Positions 1 to 8,559 of a stretch of 64,000 nucleotides of DNA are shown in pieces. Within the stretch, counting starts at the first letter, position 1. Every line of letters begins with the position of its first letter. The notes below the pieces were generated by a model. The model searched no databases. It was given only the letters and a program-made list of their open reading frames with translations, and was not told the origin of the DNA. The stretch spans positions 1 to 64,000 of the forward strand of contig JAGCWA010000057.1 of NCBI GenBank assembly GCA_017962085.1. The letters run 5' to 3'. Position numbers and translations under genes: made by a program. This DNA is from Paludibacteraceae bacterium (GTDB lineage: Bacteria; Bacteroidota; Bacteroidia; Bacteroidales; Paludibacteraceae).

Positions 1-825
1 CGCACATTCGTTTTTGTGCGGGAGATTGAGGAACTCTTGAAAAACAACCTGATTAAGGGTGGTGATTTGGACAATGCGATAGTTATATATGACAAGGAGA
101 TGAGCCAGGCGGATATAGACCGTTTGACTTCCTTATTGGGCATGGATCCAATATCTGTCTCCAGCCTTGGTTATTTGCAGAAGCGTCCGCTGGCGTTCGA
201 CAATTAGCCAGCACGTCACAAACTCTTGGATGTGATGGGTGATTTGGCATTGATCGGTAAGCCTATCAAGGGACGTGTGATTGCCCATTGCCCTGGACAT
301 AAGTTGAACACGGATTTCGCGAAGAAGGTTTATAAGAACCTGAAGCGTCAGGAGGTGATCATCCCTCATTATGATCCGACGGTTCCGCCGTTGATGGACA
401 TAAACAAGATCAAGCAACTGTTGCCGCATCGTTGGCCAATGCTCTTGATTGATAGGATTATCGAGGTGAAGGAGCGCGGTGTTGTGGGCGTGAAGAATGT
501 CTCTGGAAACGAGAACTTCTTCTGCGGTCACTTCCCTGAGGAGCCAGTCATGCCGGGTGTGCTTTTGGTTGAGGCCATGGCGCAGACGGGTGGTATCTTG
601 GTGTTAAGCAAGTTGGACGATCCTGACAAGTATTCCACCTATTTCCTTTCTATAGATAAGGTGAAGTTCAGAAACAAGGTGGTGCCGGGAGACACCGTTA
701 TTTTCAAATTGGATTTGTTGACGGATATCCGTAGAGGGTGTGCCTATATGAAGGGGTATGCCATTGTGGCGGAGAAGATTGTGGCGGAGGCTGAGTTCCT
801 TGCCCAAGTTGTGAAGAATAAGTAA
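1..825 (+). pseudogene. lpxC-fabZ: lpxC-fabZ fusion (5' partial), interrupted by in-frame TAG
   Basis: This is the distal part of the bifunctional UDP-3-O-acyl-GlcNAc deacetylase / 3-hydroxyacyl-ACP dehydratase typical of Bacteroidota; its 5' end lies outside the window. Frame 1 is open from base 1 to an amber codon at 205-207. It then continues in the same frame with PARHKLLDVMGDLALIG, the conserved LpxC segment whose His and Asp bind the catalytic zinc, then SGH-like CPGHKLN, then a full FabZ domain, ending at TAA 823-825. Homologous fusions, from memory, carry Glu (GAG) at the TAG position, so a single G-to-T change explains it. LpxC is normally essential, so the stop is a sequencing or assembly error, a read-through site, or a real lesion compensated elsewhere. 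TAG is an ordinary stop in this genome (nqrA ends in TAG; an RF1 gene is present). Confidence 0.85.
394..825 (+). CDS. fabZ: FabZ domain of the fusion, 3-hydroxyacyl-ACP dehydratase
   Basis: This is the C-terminal hot-dog domain of the fusion, about 143 residues from the ATG at 394 (MDINKIKQLLPHRWPMLLID). It dehydrates 3-hydroxyacyl-ACP in cytoplasmic type II fatty acid synthesis. The catalytic His and Glu appear in the segments CGHFPEEPVMPG and LLVEAMAQTGG. In an intact gene it is translated as part of LpxC-FabZ. If the amber at 205 is real, ATG 226 or ATG 394 could allow re-initiation of a FabZ-only product, because 394 coincides with the start of stand-alone FabZ proteins. There is no obvious Shine-Dalgarno site before 394, so independent translation is speculative. 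Confidence 0.75.
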   Translation: MDINKIKQLLPHRWPMLLIDRIIEVKERGVVGVKNVSGNENFFCGHFPEEPVMPGVLLVEAMAQTGGILVLSKLDDPDKYSTYFLSIDKVKFRNKVVPGDTVIFKLDLLTDIRRGCAYMKGYAIVAEKIVAEAEFLAQVVKNK

Positions 826-840
826 TTGAATTAGTATTTT

Positions 841-1620
841 ATGGTACAAGAAATGTCATTTATCCATCCGGAGGCCAAAATCGGAAAGGATGTGGAGATT
901 GGCCCGTTCGTATACATCGATAGGGATGTTGAGATTGGTGATGGATGCCAGATTATGGCGCATGCGACTATTTTGAGCGGTGCGCGGATCGGCAAGAACG
1001 TGAAGATTTTTCCTAATGCGGTCATTTCCGCTATCCCACAGGACTTGAAGTTCAAGGGGGAGGAGACTACGGCTGTCATTGGCGACAATACGACTATCCG
1101 TGAATGTGCTACGGTGAATCGAGGAACTGCGTCTAAGGGAACGACTATCGTCGGCTCGAATTGTTTGATCATGGCTTATGCCCATATCGCCCATGATTGC
1201 AGGGTGGCGAATAATGTGATCATCGGTAACGCCTCGCAGATTGCGGGTGAGGTTCAGATTGATGATTGGGCTATCCTTTCAGGAAGTGTGTTGGTACATC
1301 AATTCTCTCATATTGGTGCTCATGTAATAATACAAGGTGGTTCCCGTGTCGGGAAGGACGTGCCTCCGTACGTGACGGCGGGTAGGGATCCTTTGAGTTA
1401 TGCGGGACTTAATCTTGTCGGTTTGCGCCGTCGAGGATTCTCCAACGATCAGATCCGTGAAATACAAGAAATATATCGCATCTTGTACCAATCTGGCTTG
1501 AACATGACGCAGGCGACGGAGAAGATATATTCCGAGATTCCTGATTCGGCAGAGAAGGAGACGGTGGTCTCTTTCCTGAAGTCGGCGGAGCGCGGTATCA
1601 TTCGAGGCTATTTCGATTAA
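841..1620 (+). CDS. lpxA: acyl-ACP--UDP-N-acetylglucosamine O-acyltransferase
   Basis: LpxA performs the first step of lipid A synthesis, moving a 3-hydroxyacyl chain from ACP to UDP-GlcNAc in the cytoplasm. The protein is 259 aa, normal for the family. It is a left-handed beta-helix of hexapeptide repeats (IG/VG/IA patterns from residue 13 to about 180) followed by a helical C-terminal domain. The AHIAHDC motif at 114-120 contains the catalytic His (H118, equivalent to E. coli H125). The IPQDLKF segment is typical. The start at 841 gives MVQEMSFIHPEA; ATG 853 (MSFIHPEA) fits the family equally well. It lies 15 bp after lpxC-fabZ, so the two are probably co-transcribed, and nqrA follows after only 27 bp. 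Confidence 0.97.
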   Translation: MVQEMSFIHPEAKIGKDVEIGPFVYIDRDVEIGDGCQIMAHATILSGARIGKNVKIFPNAVISAIPQDLKFKGEETTAVIGDNTTIRECATVNRGTASKGTTIVGSNCLIMAYAHIAHDCRVANNVIIGNASQIAGEVQIDDWAILSGSVLVHQFSHIGAHVIIQGGSRVGKDVPPYVTAGRDPLSYAGLNLVGLRRRGFSNDQIREIQEIYRILYQSGLNMTQATEKIYSEIPDSAEKETVVSFLKSAERGIIRGYFD

Positions 1621-1647
1621 GAAGAATATAAAATAAATTATTGATTT

Positions 1648-3003
1648 ATGTCAGAAGTGATTAGAATTAAAAAGGGTCTGGACATTAATTTGAAGGGAAA
1701 GGCGAATGAGGTTTTCTCTAAGGCGCAGATGCCTGATGTCTTTTCTGTCAGACCTGACGATTTCCATGGCATCAAACCAAAAACCATTGTCAAGGATGGG
1801 GATTCTGTGAAGGTCGGAAGTGTTTTGTTCTATGACAAAGCGAATCCAGACTTGAAGGTTGTCTCTCCTGTCAGTGGCCAGGTGATTGCCGTGAACAGGG
1901 GTGAAAGGCGCAAGGTGCTGGACATCCGGATCAAGTCGGACGGTAATTTCGAATCTGAGCCATTCGAGAAGTGTAAACCGTCTTCCATGAGCCAAGAGCA
2001 GGTGAAGAAAGCTCTTCTCGATGCCGGTTTTTTCGCTTTCATCAAGCAACGTCCGTATGACGTGATCGCCAACCCGAATGATGCGCCTAAGGCTGTCTTC
2101 ATCTCCGGTTTCGACACGGCTCCGTTGGCTCCTAACTATGACTTCATCATGGTGGGCCGCGAGGAGGAGTTCCAATTGGGTGTTGATGCTTTGGCGAAGC
2201 TTTCAGGGGCTAAGGTTCATGTGGGTATCAATGTGGACAATGCCTCTAAGTTGTTCAAACTGACGAAGGGTATCGAGATCCACGAGTTCCAAGGTCCTCA
2301 TCCTGCAGGAAATGTGGGTGTGCAGATTCACCATGTGGATCCTATCAACAAGGGGGAAATCGTTTGGACGATCAATGCCCAGGATGTGGCCATGATCGGA
2401 AAGGCCTTCATGACGGGTGTCCTCAGCTTCTCACGTTCTATCGTTCTGGCTGGTTCTTCCGTAAAGAATCCTTGCTATTGCAAGATGATTTACGGTGCCT
2501 CCATCTCAAACATCGTGGCGAACAATATTGAGGGCGACAATGTGCGTTACATCAGCGGTAATCCGTTGACGGGCACGCAGATTCCTGCCGACGGTTTCTT
2601 GGGCGCTTTCGATTCCCAAGTGACGGTTATCCCTGAGGGAGACAAGAACAACGAGTTCTTGGGTTGGATCATGCCTCGTCTGAAGAAGTTCAGCGTTAGC
2701 CGTTCTTACTTCTCTTGGTTGCTTGGTAGCGGCAGGGAGTATGAGATCGATACGAACGTGAATGGTGGCGAGCGTGCCTTCATCATGTCGGGCGAGTATG
2801 ACAAGGTGTTCCCGATGGATATCTATCCTGAGTTCCTCGTGAAGGCTATCCTCGCTCGTGACATCGATAAGATGGAGCAGTTGGGTATCTACGAGGTGGC
2901 ACCGGAGGATTTCGCTCTGTGCGAGTTCGTATGTACTTCTAAGATTGAGACGCAACGAATCGTGCGCGAGGGGTTGGATTACCTGCGCAAGGAGTTGGCT
3001 TAG
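1648..3003 (+). CDS. nqrA: Na+-translocating NADH:quinone reductase subunit A
   Basis: This is the first gene of a complete nqrABCDEF operon. NqrA is the peripheral cytoplasmic subunit of the sodium-pumping NADH:quinone oxidoreductase and lies close to the quinone site. The 451-aa product has the family N-terminus (IRIKKGLDINLKGK) and a lipoyl-like barrel segment (VVSPVSGQVIAVNRGERRKV). Length is normal. It ends in TAG, evidence that amber is a standard stop here. The gap to lpxA is 27 bp with no terminator, so transcription may run in from the lipid A genes. Confidence 0.96.
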   Translation: MSEVIRIKKGLDINLKGKANEVFSKAQMPDVFSVRPDDFHGIKPKTIVKDGDSVKVGSVLFYDKANPDLKVVSPVSGQVIAVNRGERRKVLDIRIKSDGNFESEPFEKCKPSSMSQEQVKKALLDAGFFAFIKQRPYDVIANPNDAPKAVFISGFDTAPLAPNYDFIMVGREEEFQLGVDALAKLSGAKVHVGINVDNASKLFKLTKGIEIHEFQGPHPAGNVGVQIHHVDPINKGEIVWTINAQDVAMIGKAFMTGVLSFSRSIVLAGSSVKNPCYCKMIYGASISNIVANNIEGDNVRYISGNPLTGTQIPADGFLGAFDSQVTVIPEGDKNNEFLGWIMPRLKKFSVSRSYFSWLLGSGREYEIDTNVNGGERAFIMSGEYDKVFPMDIYPEFLVKAILARDIDKMEQLGIYEVAPEDFALCEFVCTSKIETQRIVREGLDYLRKELA

Positions 3004-3034
3004 TGAATGTGTAATAAATTAAAATGATATAAAA

Positions 3035-4225
3035 TTGAAAGCGTTAAGAAATTTTCTCGACAAAGTGAAACCGTCTTTTGAGGAAGGCGGAAAATTTCAC
3101 GCATTTCGCTCTGTGTTCGACGGATTCGAGACCTTCTTGTTCGTCCCTAACACAACAGCGAAGAGAGGAAGCCACATTCATGACTGCATCGACTCCAAGC
3201 GTGCGATGTCAATGGTCGTGATAGCGTTGATACCAGCTCTTTTGTTTGGTATGTACAACGTTGGTTTCCAACACTATTTAGTGCATGGTGAGGAGGCCTC
3301 TTTCTGGGCGACGTTCTTGTTCGGCTTCTTGGCAGTGTTGCCTAAGATCGTCGTTGCGTACGCCGTCGGTTTGGGTATCGAGTTCGTCGTTGCTCAATGG
3401 AGAGGTGAGGAGATCCAGGAGGGTTTCCTTGTTTCCGGTATGTTGATTCCTTTGATCGTCCCTGTTGAGTGCCCATTGTGGATTCTCGCGGTTGCGACTG
3501 CTTTCGCGGTGATATTCGCAAAGGAGGTATTCGGTGGTACTGGATATAATGTCTTTAATGTGGCGCTGATCACGCGTGCCTTCTTGTTCTTCGCTTACCC
3601 TGTCAAGATGTCTGGTGACGCTGTATGGGTGGCAAAGGATGCTTTGTGTGGCGGTGTTGGCAGCGAGAACGCATTGTTGGACGGTGTGACGGGTGCTACC
3701 CCTCTCGGACAAGTCTCTACGGGAGCTACTGAGATCACGGATGCGCTCGGTTCCGCTATGTCCCCAATGGATATGGTCACGGGCCTTTACCCAGGTTCTA
3801 TCGGTGAGACCAGCGTGATCGCCATCGGCATCGGTGCCATCATCCTTTTGTGGACGGGCATCGCAAGCTGGAAGACGATGTTGTCTGTCTTCGCGGGTGG
3901 TATCCTGACGGCTTTGATGTTCAATTCGATCGGTGCGAACGAAGTGATGAATTTGCCTTGGTACGAGCACATCCTTTTGGGTGGCTTCTGCTTCGGTGCG
4001 GTCTTCATGGCTACTGACCCTGTCACTTCCCCTAGGACGGAGTGCGGTAAGTACATCTATGGATTCCTGATCGGTTTCGTCGCCATTGTTATCCGTTGCT
4101 TGAACCCAGGTTATCCGGAGGGTATGATGTTGGCTATTCTGCTGATGAACCTCTTCGCTCCGTTGATCGACCACTGCTTCGTTCAGGCTAATGTCAAGAG
4201 AAGGTTGAAACGTGCTAATAGATAA
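3035..4225 (+). CDS. nqrB: Na+-translocating NADH:quinone reductase subunit B
   Basis: NqrB is a large integral membrane subunit that carries covalent FMN and forms part of the Na+ path. The 396-aa protein has about ten hydrophobic helices. DGVTGATP at residues 217-223 matches the flavinylation consensus, with Thr222 the expected attachment site. The reading frame begins with TTG at 3035 (KALRNFLDKVKPSFEEGG). This matches homologues from their first residue. The nearby ATG at 3024 is out of frame and runs into a stop after two codons. TTG is therefore the likely start, possibly lowering translation. Flavin attachment needs an ApbE transferase, not encoded in this window. Confidence 0.95.
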   Translation: MKALRNFLDKVKPSFEEGGKFHAFRSVFDGFETFLFVPNTTAKRGSHIHDCIDSKRAMSMVVIALIPALLFGMYNVGFQHYLVHGEEASFWATFLFGFLAVLPKIVVAYAVGLGIEFVVAQWRGEEIQEGFLVSGMLIPLIVPVECPLWILAVATAFAVIFAKEVFGGTGYNVFNVALITRAFLFFAYPVKMSGDAVWVAKDALCGGVGSENALLDGVTGATPLGQVSTGATEITDALGSAMSPMDMVTGLYPGSIGETSVIAIGIGAIILLWTGIASWKTMLSVFAGGILTALMFNSIGANEVMNLPWYEHILLGGFCFGAVFMATDPVTSPRTECGKYIYGFLIGFVAIVIRCLNPGYPEGMMLAILLMNLFAPLIDHCFVQANVKRRLKRANR

Positions 4226-4245
4226 TCATTAATATCGAATAAGTC

Positions 4246-4932
4246 ATGAATACAAATAGTAATAGTTATACTATCATCTATGCTTCGGTAATGGTGATTA
4301 TCGTGGCATTCCTATTGGCCTTTGTCTCTTCTTCCTTGAAGGAAAGACAGGACACTAACGTGAAATTGGATAAGATGAAACAAATCCTTTCCTCTTTGAA
4401 CATTTCCGAGGATGAGTTGAAGCAAGACGCTGAGGCCGCTTATAACAAGTATGTTGTGGCGGATCAAATCATTGACATCAATGGTAACGTGGTTGCGGAG
4501 AATGGTGGATTTGAGGTTCCTTCAAAAAGCCTGAAAGATGCTGATTTGGAGCAGGTTCCTTTGTATGTCTGCAAGGTGAACGGAGAGACCAAGTATGTTG
4601 CTCCGTTGTATGGTGCGGGTCTTTGGGGTCCGATTTGGGGCTACATCAGCTTTAACAGCGACAAGAAGACCGTATATGGCACCTACTTCTCCCATGAGGG
4701 TGAAACTCCGGGTTTGGGTGCTGAAATCACGACGGAGGCTTTCCAATCCAGCTTCGAAGGCAAGCAATTGCAAGAGGGTGGTGATGTGAAGATCTCTGTG
4801 GTGAAGAACGGTAAGGTGACCAATTCCTCATGCGAGGTGGATGGTATCTCCGGTGGTACGATCACCTCTAAGGGTGTTGATGCGATGTTGCATGATTGCT
4901 TGAAAAGGTACGCTAATTTTTTCAATAAATAA
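4246..4932 (+). CDS. nqrC: Na+-translocating NADH:quinone reductase subunit C
   Basis: NqrC has one N-terminal membrane helix (about residues 8-29) and a periplasmic FMN-binding domain. DGISGGTITS at 199-208 is the flavinylation motif, with Thr205 the predicted FMN attachment residue. The motif has Gly where many proteobacterial sequences have Ala (SGAT). At 228 aa it is slightly shorter than proteobacterial NqrC. The segment SHEGETPGLGAEI is also characteristic. It sits 20 bp after nqrB and 12 bp before nqrD. Confidence 0.95.
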   Translation: MNTNSNSYTIIYASVMVIIVAFLLAFVSSSLKERQDTNVKLDKMKQILSSLNISEDELKQDAEAAYNKYVVADQIIDINGNVVAENGGFEVPSKSLKDADLEQVPLYVCKVNGETKYVAPLYGAGLWGPIWGYISFNSDKKTVYGTYFSHEGETPGLGAEITTEAFQSSFEGKQLQEGGDVKISVVKNGKVTNSSCEVDGISGGTITSKGVDAMLHDCLKRYANFFNK

Positions 4933-4944
4933 GGAGGATACGGT

Positions 4945-5589
4945 ATGGATTTATTTTCAAAGAAAAATAAGGAGACGTTCTTTACCCCTCTTTGGGTAAA
5001 CAACCCAGTCGCCACGCAGGTGTTGGGTATTTGTTCCGCATTGGCCGTGACTTCTAAGTTGGAGCCAGCTTTGGTGATGGGTATTTCCGTTACCATCATT
5101 GTGGCTTTGGCGAATGTGGTGATTTCATTGTTGCGTAATACGATACCGAATCGTATCCGTATCATCGTTCAGTTGGTGGTTGTGGCTACGTTGGTGACCA
5201 TCGTGAGCCAGGTGTTGAAGGCATTCGCGTACGATGTGAGCGTGCAGCTCTCCGTTTATGTGGGTCTGATCATCACGAACTGTATCCTCATGGGCCGTTT
5301 GGAGGCATTCGCTATGCAGAACAAACCATGGGAGTCATTCCTTGATGGTGTCGGAAGCGGCTTGGGTTATGCCTTGATCCTCGTGATCGTGGGATTCTTC
5401 AGAGAGCTTCTCGGTTCTGGTACATTATTGAACTTCCGTGTGATTCCTGAATGTCTGTACGTGAAGGAAGGCGGTTTCTATATGAACAACGGCTTGATGG
5501 TGTTGCCTCCGATGGCGCTCATCATCTTGGCTTGCGTCATTTGGTTCCAGCGTGCGAAGAACCCTGATTTGCAGGAAAAGAACAATTAA
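4945..5589 (+). CDS. nqrD: Na+-translocating NADH:quinone reductase subunit D
   Basis: NqrD is an integral membrane subunit related to RnfE that, with NqrE, forms the symmetric core binding an intramembrane Fe-S centre. The 214-aa product has six hydrophobic segments and the family pattern NPVATQVLGICSALAVT near the N-terminus. An unusually good Shine-Dalgarno sequence (AAGGAGG at 4931-4937, 7 nt spacer) precedes the ATG, which is rare in this phylum and fixes the start. Confidence 0.95.
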   Translation: MDLFSKKNKETFFTPLWVNNPVATQVLGICSALAVTSKLEPALVMGISVTIIVALANVVISLLRNTIPNRIRIIVQLVVVATLVTIVSQVLKAFAYDVSVQLSVYVGLIITNCILMGRLEAFAMQNKPWESFLDGVGSGLGYALILVIVGFFRELLGSGTLLNFRVIPECLYVKEGGFYMNNGLMVLPPMALIILACVIWFQRAKNPDLQEKNN

Positions 5590-5609
5590 TTCCCTAAAAG
5601 AGTATTGAA

Positions 5610-6206
5610 ATGGAATATTTGAGTTTATTTGTAAAGTCCATTTTCGTGGACAATATGATTTTCGCCTACTTCTTGGGAATGTGTTCCTATTTGGCGGTGT
5701 CGAAGAATGTGAAGACCGCATTGGGATTGGGTGTGGCCGTTACGTTCGTGTTGTTGGTGACTGTTCCTGTCAACTACTGCTTGGAGAACTACGTGTTGGC
5801 TCCTGATGCGATTGTCGAGGGCGTTGATTTGAGCTTCTTGAGCTTCATCCTCTTCATCGCGGTCATCGCCGGTATCGTTCAGATCGTGGAGATGGCGGTG
5901 GAGAAATTCAGTCCGTCGTTGTACGCTTCATTGGGTATATTCTTGCCGTTGATCGCAGTGAACTGCGCCATCATGGGTGCCAGCCTCTTCATGCAACAGA
6001 GACATTTCGAGGGCATCGGTGAGGCGACGGTTTATGCGTTCGGTTCCGGTATCGGTTGGTTGATAGCGATCGTGGCTTTGGCCGCTATCCGTGAGAAGTT
6101 GTCTTATTCGAATGTGCCTGCGCCTCTTCGTGGCTTGGGTATCACTTTCATCACGGTGGGTCTGATGGCCATGGCATTTATGTGTTTCTCTGGTTTAACC
6201 ATTTAA
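5610..6206 (+). CDS. nqrE: Na+-translocating NADH:quinone reductase subunit E
   Basis: NqrE is a membrane subunit related to RnfA, the partner of NqrD. The 198-aa protein has six predicted membrane helices and begins [16 protein letters not shown], with the conserved [19 protein letters not shown] segment; both match NqrE proteins end to end. Its cysteines (GMCSYL near residue 25 and NCAIMG near 113) are the expected ligands of the intramembrane Fe-S centre. It lies 20 bp downstream of nqrD and 18 bp upstream of nqrF. Confidence 0.95.
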   Translation: MEYLSLFVKSIFVDNMIFAYFLGMCSYLAVSKNVKTALGLGVAVTFVLLVTVPVNYCLENYVLAPDAIVEGVDLSFLSFILFIAVIAGIVQIVEMAVEKFSPSLYASLGIFLPLIAVNCAIMGASLFMQQRHFEGIGEATVYAFGSGIGWLIAIVALAAIREKLSYSNVPAPLRGLGITFITVGLMAMAFMCFSGLTI

Positions 6207-6224
6207 TAGTAAGGAATATTTACG

Positions 6225-7493
6225 ATGGATGTAACTTTAATTTTAACAAGTATTGGAGTATTCCTTGTCATTATTTTGGCTTTGGTTATACTCTTGCTCG
6301 TCGCCAAGAATTTTTTGGTTTCTTCCGGCGCGGCTAAAATCACTATCAATGGTGATAGTGAGGTGGAGGTTGAGACGGGCTCTTCTTTGCTCAACACGTT
6401 GGCTGTGAATGGTGTCCATTTGCCTTCCGCTTGTGGTGGTAAGGGCTCTTGCGGTCAGTGTAAGTGCCAGGTCTTGGAGGGTGGAGGAGAGATCCTCGAC
6501 TCTGAGAAGGGCCATTTCACACGTAAGGAGCAGATGAACCACTGGCGTTTGGGTTGCCAAACGAAGGTCAAGGGTGATATGACCATCAAGGTTCCTGAGT
6601 CTGTCATGGGCGTTAAGGAATGGGAGTGTACTGTCATCGGCAACAGAAACGTCGCCAGCTTCATCAAGGAGTTCAAGGTGGCTCTTCCTAAGGGCGAACA
6701 CATGGACTTCATCCCAGGTTCTTACGCACAGATCCGTATCCCTGAGTATGATATCAACTACGCTGATTTCGACCGTGATTTGATCGGCGACCTTTATGTA
6801 CCTACTTGGGAGAAGTTCGGTATCTTCGGACTCCACCAAAAGAACACGGATCCTACTATTCGTGCTTATTCCATGGCGAACTACCCTGACGAGGGTGATA
6901 TCATCACATTGACTGTCCGTATCGCTACGCCTCCGTTCAAGCCGAAACCGGAAGTGGGCTTCATGGACGTGCCTTGTGGTATCGCTTCTACTTATATCTT
7001 TAGCTTGAAACCAGGCGACAAGGTGATGATGTCTGGTCCTTATGGTGATTTCCACCCAATCTTCGATTCTAAGCGTGAGATGATTTGGGTCGGTGGTGGT
7101 GCCGGTATGGCTCCGCTCCGTGCGCAGATCATGCACATGTTGAAGACGCTCCATACTACGGATCGTGAGATGCATTACTTCTACGGTGCCCGTGCTATCG
7201 ACGAGGTCTTCTTCATGGAGGACTTTTTGGAGATGGAGAAGGAATTCCCTAACTTCCACTTCCACTTGGCGCTTGACCGTCCGGATCCTAAGGCGGATAG
7301 CCTTGGCGTGAAGTATACGGCTGGATTCATCGCTCCTGTTATGGGTGATACTTACCTCAAGCAACACGATGCGCCAGAGGACATCGAATACTACTTGTGC
7401 GGTCCGCCGATGATGGCGAAGACAGTGCTCGATTTGCTTCATAGCCTCGGCGTAGAGGATGATATGATCCACTTCGATAACTTCGGTGCTTAA
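6225..7493 (+). CDS. nqrF: Na+-translocating NADH:quinone reductase subunit F
   Basis: NqrF is the NADH-oxidising input subunit. Residues 5-30 form a membrane anchor. Residues 36-125 are a plant-type 2Fe-2S ferredoxin domain with Cys70, Cys76, Cys79 and Cys111. The rest is a ferredoxin reductase-like FAD/NADH module, with the flavin motif RAYSMAN at 213-219, the nucleotide motif GGGAGMAP at 290-297 and a C-terminal CGPPMM segment. The length of 422 aa is normal. It is the last gene of the operon and is followed by a strong hairpin terminator. Confidence 0.96.
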   Translation: MDVTLILTSIGVFLVIILALVILLLVAKNFLVSSGAAKITINGDSEVEVETGSSLLNTLAVNGVHLPSACGGKGSCGQCKCQVLEGGGEILDSEKGHFTRKEQMNHWRLGCQTKVKGDMTIKVPESVMGVKEWECTVIGNRNVASFIKEFKVALPKGEHMDFIPGSYAQIRIPEYDINYADFDRDLIGDLYVPTWEKFGIFGLHQKNTDPTIRAYSMANYPDEGDIITLTVRIATPPFKPKPEVGFMDVPCGIASTYIFSLKPGDKVMMSGPYGDFHPIFDSKREMIWVGGGAGMAPLRAQIMHMLKTLHTTDREMHYFYGARAIDEVFFMEDFLEMEKEFPNFHFHLALDRPDPKADSLGVKYTAGFIAPVMGDTYLKQHDAPEDIEYYLCGPPMMAKTVLDLLHSLGVEDDMIHFDNFGA

Positions 7494-7516
7494 TTCCTTC
7501 GGGAATCTAAATAGTT

Positions 7517-7550
7517 AAAGGGGCATGTCCGGCGGACATGCCTCTTTTTT
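7517..7550 (+). terminator. Rho-independent terminator of the nqr operon
   Basis: GGCATGTCC (7522-7530) pairs perfectly with GGACATGCC (7534-7542) around a 3-nt loop. The stem is extended by A-T pairs and followed by six T residues. It lies 24 bp after the nqrF stop. Confidence 0.9.
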
Positions 7551-7739
7551 ATCTCGTGGAGAGTGGCATATTTGACGGTCAACGGAGGATTGGCTTGGAA
7601 TTTGTTGCGGAAATGCTTGTTTGTTTGTCCGGTTTTTCATAAATTGGATAACGAATGTTAATGAATGCAGCATGAAATTGCGCATGGAAACCGAATTGAA
7701 AAATATAGTTTTTGTATGTTTAACTTAAATTTGATGCCT

Positions 7740-8450
7740 ATGAAGAGGTTATGGTTTACATTCTTGTGTTTGGCGGGTGTACTCATGTTCCCTGCTTGTG
7801 GGGACGATGACGATTCGAATGACAATGCTAATGGTAATGGCACCCAAGATGATTTGAATGTTGTTTATGAGGATGTGACACAAAATCCTCAGGTGATGGC
7901 CGAGGAGAACGAAATTCAGAGTGGTAAATTGTTTACGATTGAAAGTGGAAGTGTGACCTACAACGATGGTACGGTGCTTTCTTTTGTGGATTATGGGAGG
8001 AAGTTCCAATTGGATTTCCAAGAACGATTCTCATCCATGATTTGGGACGGTGTCTGTCTGTACACGTTGTATCATGATAATAAAACTTATACTGTGGTCA
8101 ATGGCAATAATGTACTTCCATATGCGCTTGGTAAAGTGAGGCCGTATGTATTCAATGAAGTCCTTTGGGAATTGACGTACAAACAGTCGGAGAAATATGA
8201 TGGCTATGTGCCGGAGGATTATCTTGTTAAGAGTGAGATTATCGCAGGGAAGAGCGTGAAACTATATGGAGAAAAGAAAGAAGATGGCACCCAACAATTT
8301 ATGGGTGGCTGGAATAGAATCTTGTTTTATAATGGTGACGCTGATAGTAGTAGCCCTAATACTCTTGTCGCAGTCTCCATCAAAGAATCGTACTCGGGTT
8401 CGTTCACTATGCCGAGCGGCTATACCACGGCATTGTCTTTCGGTTTTTGA
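7740..8450 (+). CDS. hypothetical surface lipoprotein
   Basis: I do not recognise this 236-aa protein. From ATG 7740 it reads MKRLWFTFLCLAGVLMFPACGDDDDS: a lipoprotein signal peptide ending in a lipobox Cys, then an acidic run resembling the Bacteroidota lipoprotein export signal that sends proteins to the outer face of the outer membrane. A low-complexity Asn/Gly/Asp linker follows, then a Tyr-rich, probably beta-strand domain. ATG 7734 is two codons upstream and equally possible. Longer upstream starts would place extra residues ahead of the signal peptide. The gene stands alone between two terminators, and no function is suggested by its neighbours. Confidence 0.75.
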   Translation: MKRLWFTFLCLAGVLMFPACGDDDDSNDNANGNGTQDDLNVVYEDVTQNPQVMAEENEIQSGKLFTIESGSVTYNDGTVLSFVDYGRKFQLDFQERFSSMIWDGVCLYTLYHDNKTYTVVNGNNVLPYALGKVRPYVFNEVLWELTYKQSEKYDGYVPEDYLVKSEIIAGKSVKLYGEKKEDGTQQFMGGWNRILFYNGDADSSSPNTLVAVSIKESYSGSFTMPSGYTTALSFGF

Positions 8451-8476
8451 CCTTTACGGATTGATGATATAAAGGG

Positions 8477-8503
8477 AAAGGAGGGTTGAACGCCCTCCTT
8501 TTC
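8477..8503 (+). terminator. Rho-independent terminator after the lipoprotein gene
   Basis: AAAGGAGGG (8477-8485) pairs with CCCTCCTTT (8493-8501) around a 7-nt loop and runs into T residues. It lies between the lipoprotein gene and the convergent cysK, and could also limit transcription coming from the minus strand. Confidence 0.8.
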
Positions 8504-8559
8504 TGTTGTATGGTCCGTGGCTTACTGCCCAACGGATTGTTGTTCTCTGGTGTGGAATT

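Noticed and set aside
205-207. TAG as reassigned sense codon (for example pyrrolysine)
   Set aside because: Other genes here end in TAG with no read-through pattern, RF1 is present, and no pylT/pylS genes are visible. A single-base error or local suppression is simpler.
6243-7472. Long antisense reading frame opposite nqrF
   Set aside because: nqrF has unmistakable ferredoxin and flavin motifs; the antisense frame is a shadow.
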